Shown: piece after piece, positions 1 through 5,089 of the stretch
Layout of the letters: each line of letters opens with the position of its first letter
Numbering within the stretch: the stretch's first letter is position 1
DNA from: an uncultured Holdemanella sp.
GTDB taxonomy: Bacteria > Bacillota_I > Bacilli_A > Erysipelotrichales > Erysipelotrichaceae
Direction of reading: 5' to 3'
DNA: 5,089 nt
Assembly: GCF_934754935.1 (NCBI RefSeq)
Contig: NZ_CAKVJB010000063.1
Location: 1-5,089, forward strand
Position numbers and translations under genes: made by a program
The notes under the pieces: generated by a model
What the model saw: only the letters and a program-made list of their open reading frames with translations
The model's database searches: none
Told to the model about the DNA's origin: nothing

Positions 1-28
1 GATATTCGGATTTTTAATCTCGAATATT
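1..28. terminator. Strong hairpin, possible (bidirectional?) terminator
   Basis: Bases 2-12 pair with 16-27 (ATATTCGGATT against AATC-T-CGAATAT), giving an 11-bp stem with one bulged T at 20 and a TTT loop. On the plus strand the stem is followed, after seven bases, by a run of six T (35-40). It could therefore terminate a plus-strand gene lying left of the window. In the minus direction it is the second hairpin after the amidohydrolase operon, but any T-run there would lie outside the window. The hairpin is seen directly; the terminator role is inferred. Confidence 0.45.
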
Positions 29-44
29 CGGTCCTTTTTTATTA

Positions 45-72
45 GGCTGAAACTTCTTTATCCGTTACAGCC
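45..72 (-). terminator. Hairpin just after the distal amidohydrolase gene
   Basis: GGCTGAAAC (45-53) pairs with GTTACAGCC (64-72), with one A-A mismatch and a 10-base loop. On the minus strand the hairpin begins four bases after the TAA stop of the last operon gene, a typical place for a transcript end. It is followed by an A-rich stretch rather than a T-run, so it is not a classical intrinsic terminator. It may be a 3' stabilising hairpin acting with the stronger hairpin at 1-28. Confidence 0.35.
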
Positions 73-75
73 CCT

Positions 76-1245
76 TTAATTGTTTTCTACAACGATTTTT
101 CCTGATTGAATGACTCGATTGATTTTTCGAACATTCGAAATATTATCCAAAGGATTTTCATTTAAACAAACTAAATCCGCTTGTTTACCCACTTCAATCG
201 AACCATAATCTTTTTCTACACCTACACATCTTGCAGAATTGATTGTCGCAATCTTTAAAATGTCCATGTTAGAAATGTTTAATCTTGCCAAAAGCTCCAT
301 TTCATAAGCTGTATTGTTGTGGTAGTTAAATGGTGTACCGGCATCTGTACCTAGTGCAATCTGAATGCCTTTTTCGTAAGCTTTTTTTACACTTTTAACA
401 TGGGCGTCTTTTACTTTTAAAGTTTTATCTACCATATATTTGGCAACTCCATTTTCAACACCCTTATCAATAATGCATTGAGGAGCACAAAGGGTAGGGA
501 CTAAAAATGTATTTTGTTCTTTCATTAGTTCTAAACATTCTTCATCTAAAAAACAACCATGTTCAATCGAATCAATACCTGCATATAAGGCATTCTTAAT
601 GCCTTGTAAACCTTGGGCATGTGTGGCCGTTTTTCTTCCAGCTTTATGCGCTTCTTCAATCATGACCTTCATTTCATCCACACTAAATTGGGCATTACCA
701 GGCTCAACACCCTTAGTCATAACACCGCCTGTAGCCATCATTTTAATCAGGTCTACACCACTTCTTAGTTGTGTACGCACGGCTTTTAAACAAGCATCTT
801 TACCATCCGCTTCAATACCTTCTTGCCAACCATGACCACCTGTCATACAAATAACTTTACCAGCACAATACATATGTGGGCCTTGAAAATCATTATTTTG
901 AATGGCTTCTTTGATTTGTAGATCATAATTATTTTCTGTACCTACAACACGAATAAATGTAACACCAGATTCAAGATATTCTTTACAATGTTTTTGAGCA
1001 TAGAATATCTTTTCAATTAAGGAAAATTTTTTATCGAAAGAAAATCCAACCGGATACATAATGTGGACGTGACAATTAAAGAAGCCTGGCGTAACTACAT
1101 TTTCATGAATGACATCTTCATTGATTTCGTGATAATCTTCAATTTTAATGATTTTATCATCTTCAACTGTAATTAATTGATCCTTTTTTGGTGCATCACT
1201 TATACCATCGATTAAAGTTTGGGCATGAATATAGAGTCTTGTCAT
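76..1245 (-). CDS. Metal-dependent amidohydrolase (imidazolonepropionase/prolidase-like), distal paralog
   Basis: This 389-aa cytosolic enzyme has no signal peptide or membrane segment. It has the amidohydrolase layout: a small beta domain at both termini (about 1-52 and 350-389) around a TIM barrel. Visible binuclear metal-site residues are H59 and H61 (NCHVH), K168 (probably the carboxylated bridging Lys, before ATGGVMTKG), H209 (THAQG), H229 (SIEHG) and D301 (GTDAG). The MTGGHGW motif at 134-140 and the ATGG motif place it in the subgroup A metallo-dependent hydrolases, whose studied members include Xaa-Pro and Xaa-Arg/Lys dipeptidases and N-acyl amino acid hydrolases. The substrate here is unknown. 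The ATG overlaps the TGA of the upstream paralog (ATGA), and a GGAG lies 10 bases before it, inside that gene, so translation is probably coupled. It is about 70% identical to its neighbour (hand count) without gaps. Asn57 stands where most relatives have Asp. Confidence 0.88.
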   Translation of the reverse strand: MTRLYIHAQTLIDGISDAPKKDQLITVEDDKIIKIEDYHEINEDVIHENVVTPGFFNCHVHIMYPVGFSFDKKFSLIEKIFYAQKHCKEYLESGVTFIRVVGTENNYDLQIKEAIQNNDFQGPHMYCAGKVICMTGGHGWQEGIEADGKDACLKAVRTQLRSGVDLIKMMATGGVMTKGVEPGNAQFSVDEMKVMIEEAHKAGRKTATHAQGLQGIKNALYAGIDSIEHGCFLDEECLELMKEQNTFLVPTLCAPQCIIDKGVENGVAKYMVDKTLKVKDAHVKSVKKAYEKGIQIALGTDAGTPFNYHNNTAYEMELLARLNISNMDILKIATINSARCVGVEKDYGSIEVGKQADLVCLNENPLDNISNVRKINRVIQSGKIVVENN

Positions 1246-2402
1246 TTTACGATTACTCCATCTTTAATGACTTTATTGATCTTACGAACATTTGAAATAT
1301 CATCTAATGGATTTTCTTCAAGGCAAACTAAATCAGCGTGTTTACCAACTTCTAAAGTTCCATAATCATCTAAAACACCTAAACAATCAGCTGAATTGTG
1401 TGTCGCAATCTTTAAGATATCCATGCGATCGACACCATATTTTTCCATTAATTCCATTTCATAAGCGGTATTGTTGTGGTAATTAAATGGAGTACCTCCA
1501 TCTGTACCTAAGGCAATCTTTAAACCTTGGGCATAAGCCTTTTTAAAACTTTCAACATGCGCATCCTTTACATAAATTGCTTTTTTAACCATATAATCCG
1601 CAATACCTGCTTCAATACCGTTTTCAACAATACATTGAGGAGCGGCTAGGGTAGGAACTAAATACACATCGTGTTCTTTCATATAGTCCAAACATTCCTG
1701 GTCTAAAAAGATTCCGTGTTCAATCGAATCAATACCAGCATATAAGGCATTCTTGATTCCTTGTGTACCTTGGGCATGGGTAGCTGTTTTTCTTCCAGCC
1801 TTATGCGCTTCTTCAATCATGACAGCCATCTCTTCTTGAGTCAATTGGGCACTTCCAGGTTCTACACCTTTAGTCATTACACCACCTGTAGCCATGATCT
1901 TAACAATATCCACGCCTTTTTTAAGTAAGGTTCTTGCAGCTTTTCGACATTCATCGACACCATCTGCTTCAATACCATCTTGCCATCCATGACCACCTGT
2001 CATACAAATGCATCTTCCAGCACACAACATGTGTGGCCCTTTAACAAGACCTTGATCAACACAGTCACGAATATCCATATCATAATCATTTTCGGTTCCA
2101 AGTACGCGAATAAAAGTAACTCCACTGTTGATATAATCTTCTAAATGTTTTTGGGTATAGAATGTTTTTTCAATCAAGCTAAACTTTCGATTTGAACCAA
2201 ATCCAACCGGTTCCATAATATGGACGTGACAGTTAAAGAATCCTGGTGTCACTACATTTGCATGAATGACATCTTCTTCTACTTCATGATAATTTTCAAT
2301 CGAAACGATTTTATCATCTTCTATTTTGATCAATTGATCCTTTTTGGGTGTATCACTTACACCATCAATCATTAATTTTGCGTGTACAAATAATTTAGTC
2401 AT
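1242..2402 (-). CDS. Metal-dependent amidohydrolase (imidazolonepropionase/prolidase-like), proximal paralog
   Basis: First gene of the two-gene operon, 386 aa, ending in TGA. I start it at ATG 2402-2400 (MTKLFVHAK). An AGGAG lies 7 bases upstream, and from this Met the protein aligns residue for residue with its downstream paralog. A Met at 2444 would add 14 unmatched residues that overlap the promoter and ribosome site. Metal-site residues fall at the same numbers as in the paralog: H59, H61, K168, H209, H229 and D301, with MTGGHGW at 134-140. Family and probable reaction are the same: hydrolysis of a peptide or amide bond in the cytosol, substrate unknown. It differs from the paralog at E64 (Tyr there), G69-N71, 111-121, G302 (Ala there) and H335 (Ile there), several near the barrel mouth, which suggests a different substrate preference. 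A cre-like site upstream suggests carbon catabolite control. Confidence 0.88.
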   Translation of the reverse strand: MTKLFVHAKLMIDGVSDTPKKDQLIKIEDDKIVSIENYHEVEEDVIHANVVTPGFFNCHVHIMEPVGFGSNRKFSLIEKTFYTQKHLEDYINSGVTFIRVLGTENDYDMDIRDCVDQGLVKGPHMLCAGRCICMTGGHGWQDGIEADGVDECRKAARTLLKKGVDIVKIMATGGVMTKGVEPGSAQLTQEEMAVMIEEAHKAGRKTATHAQGTQGIKNALYAGIDSIEHGIFLDQECLDYMKEHDVYLVPTLAAPQCIVENGIEAGIADYMVKKAIYVKDAHVESFKKAYAQGLKIALGTDGGTPFNYHNNTAYEMELMEKYGVDRMDILKIATHNSADCLGVLDDYGTLEVGKHADLVCLEENPLDDISNVRKINKVIKDGVIVK

Positions 2403-2409
2403 AAACAAA

Positions 2410-2415
2410 CTCCTT
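2410..2415 (-). promoter_or_regulatory. Ribosome binding site fixing the start of the proximal amidohydrolase
   Basis: On the minus strand AAGGAG sits seven bases before the ATG at 2402. No comparable site precedes the in-frame ATG at 2444, so this site decides the start. Confidence 0.8.
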
Positions 2416-2423
2416 TTTATGTG

Positions 2424-2452
2424 ATTATGAACCATGTACAACATTTATGCAA
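2424..2452 (-). promoter_or_regulatory. Candidate sigma-A promoter of the amidohydrolase operon
   Basis: On the minus strand TTGCAT (2447-2452) and CATAAT (2424-2429) are separated by exactly 17 bases. CATAAT matches five of six consensus -10 bases, but the -35 matches only three of six. A start about seven bases downstream would give a short leader of roughly 15 bases carrying the AGGAG site. The promoter lies downstream of the glnN terminator, consistent with independent transcription of the operon. Confidence 0.45.
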
Positions 2453-2461
2453 GTGTTTACA
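2448..2461 (-). promoter_or_regulatory. Candidate cre-like (CcpA) operator
   Basis: The minus strand reads TGTAAACACTTGCA, matching 12 of 14 positions of the cre consensus TGWAANCGNTNWCA; the central CG is CA here. It overlaps the candidate -35 box, a position from which CcpA represses in Bacillus-type bacteria. The match is seen; binding and repression are inferred. In DNA this AT-rich, near matches can occur by chance. Confidence 0.3.
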
Positions 2462-2472
2462 GAAAATAAATG

Positions 2473-2500
2473 TAAAAAAAGAGAGAATCATTTGATTCCC
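2473..2500 (-). terminator. Intrinsic terminator of glnN
   Basis: On the minus strand GGGAATCA and TGATTCTC pair over 8 bp with one G-U and an AA loop, followed by TTTTTTT. The stem begins at the last base of the glnN TAG stop. There is no T-run on the plus side, so it acts in the glnN direction only. It separates glnN from the amidohydrolase operon, although readthrough is possible. Confidence 0.8.
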
Positions 2501-4587
2501 TAAAGCATTGATCTAAATAGAATGTCATTATAGTCTGGTAAAGGCCAGTCTTCTTTAGAAACATTGGTTTCGATCACATCTGTTAATTGACGAATGGTTT
2601 CCATCAATGGAAGTAATTCATCAGCCGCAAAACGAGCCGCTTGTTTTTCAGTTGTTGTTTCTTTGTGAATCAATGTTTCTAATGTATCTAAGTGGTTGGA
2701 TACAAGTTCTAAAGGTGTGTTGATATTTTTTAAGATCTTCACTTCTAAAGGTGCATCGATTCCACTTGATTTTTTAGTTTGAATGATTTGAGCTAGTTTA
2801 GCCTCATAGCTAAAGATAGCTGGTAAGATTTGTTTGCGCAACATATAAGCCATAGTCTTCGCTTCGATTTGGACGACTTGATAGTAATTTGTTAGAAGGA
2901 TACTTTCACGTGCGTGCAATTCACTAGCTGAATAGACATTGTGCTTTTCAAATAATTGTAGATTTTTTGGATCTGTATAGTGAGGTAGTGCATCCGCTGT
3001 TGTCTTAAGTTCTAATAAACCACGTTTTTCTGCTTCTTTTTTCCATTCATCTGAATATCCATTTCCAGAGAAGATAATACGTTTATGATTCTTTAATGTT
3101 TTTTGAATCAACGCAATCAAAGCTTTTGTCATATCTTCTTTTTTCACACATTCCAATTCGTCCGCAAACTGCGTTAATTCTTCAGCTACGATTGTATTTA
3201 AAATTGTGTTTGGACAAGAAATGTTTAAATTTGATCCAAGCATTCTGAATTCGAATTTATTACCTGTAAACGCAAATGGAGAAGTACGGTTACGGTCTGT
3301 AGAATCTTTTGCGATTGGAGGTAGGGTAGAAACGCCAAGTTCCAATCTACGATCGATTGTATCTACATATTCGTTTCCAGCTTCAATGGCTTCTAAGATA
3401 GCTGTTAATTCTTCGCCTAAATAGATAGAGATAATAGCTGGTGGAGCTTCATCGGCACCTAAACGATGATCGTTTCCAGCACTCGCTACAGAGATTCTTA
3501 ATAAGTCTTGATAATCGTCTACACCTTTAATGATGGCTGCAAGTACGGTCAAGAAACGAATGTTGTCTTTAGGAGAATCACCAGGCTCTAAAATATTTTC
3601 GCCCTCTTCAGTACAGAAAGACCAGTTGTTGTGTTTACCACTACCATTTACACCATCAAATGGTTTTTCATGTAATAAACATACCAATCCATGATGTGAA
3701 GCTACCTTTTGTAAAACTTCCATTGTTAGTTGGTTTTGATCATTCGCAATATTTGTTGATGTAAATACAGGTGCCAATTCAAACTGACATGGAGCCACTT
3801 CTTTATGTTCTGTTTTGGCATAAACACCTAATTTCCAAAGTTCTTCATCGACTTCTTCCATATAGGCTTTTACACGTTCTGATAAACTTCCAAAATAGTG
3901 ATCATCTAATTCTTGACCTTTGACTGGAGCAGCACCAAATAGTGTTCTTCCTGTAACCAATAGGTCTAGACGTTCTTTAAACATTTTTTCATCAATTAAG
4001 AAATATTCTTGTTCAGGTCCTACAGTCGTTTTGATTTTATGGATGTTGTAACCCATAATGTTCAATAAACGAACGGCAGCCTTATTTAATGCATCATTAC
4101 TTCTTAATAATGGAGTTTTCTTATCCAAAGCACTACCATCGTAAGAACAGAATAAAGTTGGTATATATAATGTCTTTTCTTTGACGAAAGCTAAAGAAGT
4201 TGGATCCCAAGCTGTATAGCCTCTAGCTTCAAATGTGGCACGCAATCCACCACTTGGAAAACTTGAAGCATCGGGTTCACCTTTGATCAATTCTTTTCCT
4301 CTAAAGTCTGAAATAACAGATGTTGGCCCTGTTGGATTGATAAACGCATCATGCTTTTCAGCTGTGATACCTGTCATTGGCTGGAACCAGTGAGTATAGT
4401 GAGTAGCCCCTTTATCCATCGCCCAGTCTTTCATGGCATTCGCTACGACATCTGCGATTTCTTTAGGAAGTTCTTTTCCTTTTTCCATTACATCCATCAT
4501 TTGTTTGTAGACGGCATGAGGCAAATATCTTTGCATAGCAGATGTACTAAATACGTCACATCCAAAATATTCATCGACAATTTTCAT
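2500..4587 (-). CDS. glnN: Type III glutamine synthetase (GSIII)
   Basis: This 695-aa cytosolic enzyme joins ammonium to glutamate with ATP to make glutamine; GSIII enzymes are large dodecamers. The N-terminal region carries the GSIII hallmark ATHYTHWFQPMTG at 61-73, followed by AEKHD. The catalytic domain (about 190-480) shows GPEQEYFLID at 190-199 (Glu192 and Glu194 as probable metal ligands), E263 and E270, the NGSGKHNNWS loop at 314-323, and DRNRTSPFAF with KFEFR at 431-448 (nucleotide and substrate site). A helical C-terminal extension (about 500-695) is typical of GSIII and absent from types I and II. Length is normal and no key residue is missing. I start at ATG 4587-4585 (MKIVDEYFG), where GSIII proteins begin their conserved sequence and which has AGGAGG 11 bases upstream. 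A GTG at 4632 would add 15 residues and place that ribosome site inside the gene. It appears monocistronic, with its own terminator. Confidence 0.96.
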   Translation of the reverse strand: MKIVDEYFGCDVFSTSAMQRYLPHAVYKQMMDVMEKGKELPKEIADVVANAMKDWAMDKGATHYTHWFQPMTGITAEKHDAFINPTGPTSVISDFRGKELIKGEPDASSFPSGGLRATFEARGYTAWDPTSLAFVKEKTLYIPTLFCSYDGSALDKKTPLLRSNDALNKAAVRLLNIMGYNIHKIKTTVGPEQEYFLIDEKMFKERLDLLVTGRTLFGAAPVKGQELDDHYFGSLSERVKAYMEEVDEELWKLGVYAKTEHKEVAPCQFELAPVFTSTNIANDQNQLTMEVLQKVASHHGLVCLLHEKPFDGVNGSGKHNNWSFCTEEGENILEPGDSPKDNIRFLTVLAAIIKGVDDYQDLLRISVASAGNDHRLGADEAPPAIISIYLGEELTAILEAIEAGNEYVDTIDRRLELGVSTLPPIAKDSTDRNRTSPFAFTGNKFEFRMLGSNLNISCPNTILNTIVAEELTQFADELECVKKEDMTKALIALIQKTLKNHKRIIFSGNGYSDEWKKEAEKRGLLELKTTADALPHYTDPKNLQLFEKHNVYSASELHARESILLTNYYQVVQIEAKTMAYMLRKQILPAIFSYEAKLAQIIQTKKSSGIDAPLEVKILKNINTPLELVSNHLDTLETLIHKETTTEKQAARFAADELLPLMETIRQLTDVIETNVSKEDWPLPDYNDILFRSML

Positions 4588-4598
4588 TTTTTGTGTAT

Positions 4599-4604
4599 CC
4601 TCCT
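4599..4604 (-). promoter_or_regulatory. Ribosome binding site of glnN
   Basis: A full AGGAGG on the minus strand lies 11 bases before the ATG at 4587. The spacing is slightly long but the core match is perfect. It argues against the in-frame GTG at 4632, which would make this site coding. Confidence 0.75.
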
Positions 4605-4613
4605 GTCGCGTAT

Positions 4614-4645
4614 ATAATATCATTATTTTCACAAATTATTTGAGA
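4614..4645 (-). promoter_or_regulatory. Candidate glnN promoter -10 with adjacent operator-like inverted repeat
   Basis: On the minus strand TATTAT (4614-4619) matches five of six -10 bases and would start the transcript about 20 bases before ATG. No good -35 lies 16-18 bases upstream. Instead that space holds an imperfect palindrome, TCACAAATTATTTGAGA on the plus strand (4629-4645), with 8-base arms, one mismatch and a single central base. It does not resemble the GlnR or TnrA box (TGTNA-N7-TNACA). An operator for an unknown regulator is possible, but chance is not excluded in such AT-rich DNA. Confidence 0.3.
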
Positions 4646-4955
4646 AATTTTTCTTTTTTTCAAAAAAACTCCATTTTTTTACGTATAAGAGTATGTAGAC
4701 AATTTGACGTTTTGTATTTATTGCACCTAGTTGATTAAATATTCAAATCCTTCTTTGTCGTAAAAAAACTAAGTTGAAATTGTTTCTTGTCCTATGACAC
4801 AAAAGTGATGATAGTTCTTTTAAACATCGATACTAACTGAATTTAAAGTCTTATCTAACGAATTGTTGTTTATTAAGCAATCAAACTACAAGGGAATATA
4901 CAAATCGACATTATTGATATTTATGAATCTAGGTGAACAGTTAAATGCCTACTAG

Positions 4956-4964
4956 AAAGAGGTG
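4956..4964 (+). promoter_or_regulatory. Ribosome binding site of the rpn-like gene
   Basis: AAAGAGGTG matches eight of nine bases of AAGGAGGTG, with the GAGG core five bases before the ATG at 4968. An in-frame TAG at 4953-4955 prevents an upstream start apart from a GTG at 4962 that lies within the site. Confidence 0.65.
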
Positions 4965-4967
4965 CTC

Positions 4968-5089
4968 ATGAGGAGTGCAAATTTATTAAATGATTTCGCC
5001 TTTAAGTATGTTTTTGGCGAAGATTGTAAAGAGGCCAATGATGCCTTAAAATCATTACTCACGGTATTTTTAGAAAGAAAGGTGAATAG
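4968..5089 (+). CDS. Rpn/PD-(D/E)XK nuclease family protein, N-terminal fragment (cut by window edge)
   Basis: Forty complete codons are visible, and the frame is still open at the last base (the final two bases, AG, are an incomplete codon). The peptide begins MRSANLLNDFAFKYVFGE, and the NDFAFKYVFG segment followed by a helix (about 23-37, ANDALKSLLTVFLER) is the usual opening of the Rpn/PDDEXK_2 family, often annotated 'PD-(D/E)XK nuclease family transposase'. Related proteins are usually about 250-310 aa, so most of the gene, including the nuclease residues, lies outside the window. Rpn proteins are DNA endonucleases linked to RecA-independent recombination and possibly phage defence, and occur in many copies per genome in gut Firmicutes. 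It is divergent from glnN and not part of its operon. The family call rests on this short stretch only. Confidence 0.6.
   Translation, partial: MRSANLLNDFAFKYVFGEDCKEANDALKSLLTVFLERKVN

Larger units (their letters stand above)
4605..4967. other. Divergent AT-rich intergenic region between glnN and the rpn-like gene
   Basis: About 360 bases with no convincing gene. The glnN-proximal end carries the -10-like box, the inverted repeat and long A/T tracts (4646-4680, including A7-CTCCA-T7), which could bend DNA or act as an UP element. The remainder shows no recognisable riboswitch, T-box, tRNA or protein remnant; short open stretches exist in several frames but without ribosome sites or known motifs. 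Both flanking promoters must lie here because the genes diverge, yet I could not find a good -35/-10 pair for the plus-strand gene. Confidence 0.6.

Overview
This AT-rich window looks like the chromosome of a low-GC Firmicute. Three things point to a gut Erysipelotrichia or related Clostridia-like lineage: A/T-ending codons, purine-rich Shine-Dalgarno sites, and the combination of a type III glutamine synthetase with an Rpn-type PD-(D/E)XK protein. This assignment is an inference from gene content, not from a marker gene.

Layout, left to right. Positions 1-75 hold two hairpins downstream of the leftmost gene. Positions 76-2402 (minus strand) carry two tandem paralogous metal-dependent amidohydrolases. 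They overlap by 4 bp (ATGA), so they almost certainly form one translationally coupled operon transcribed right to left. Their promoter candidate and a CcpA-like (cre-like) box lie at 2424-2461. Positions 2500-4587 (minus strand) encode a full-length type III glutamine synthetase (GlnN, 695 aa), ending at an intrinsic terminator (2473-2500) that separates it from the amidohydrolase operon. Positions 4605-4967 are a divergent AT-rich intergenic region with an operator-like inverted repeat next to the glnN start. At 4968 a plus-strand gene starts and runs off the right edge; its first 40 residues look like the N-terminus of an Rpn/PDDEXK_2 nuclease ('PD-(D/E)XK nuclease family transposase').

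The metabolic theme is nitrogen. GlnN assimilates ammonium into glutamine. The amidohydrolases belong to the imidazolonepropionase/prolidase-like group (subgroup A metallo-dependent hydrolases), in which characterised members cleave dipeptides or N-acyl amino acids, so they may supply amino acids from peptides. Their substrates cannot be read from the sequence.

I did not find a clearly new system. The points most worth a second look are the coupled pair of roughly 70% identical hydrolases that differ at likely pocket positions, the Asn in place of the usual Asp before their HxH metal motif, and the cre-like and operator-like sites.
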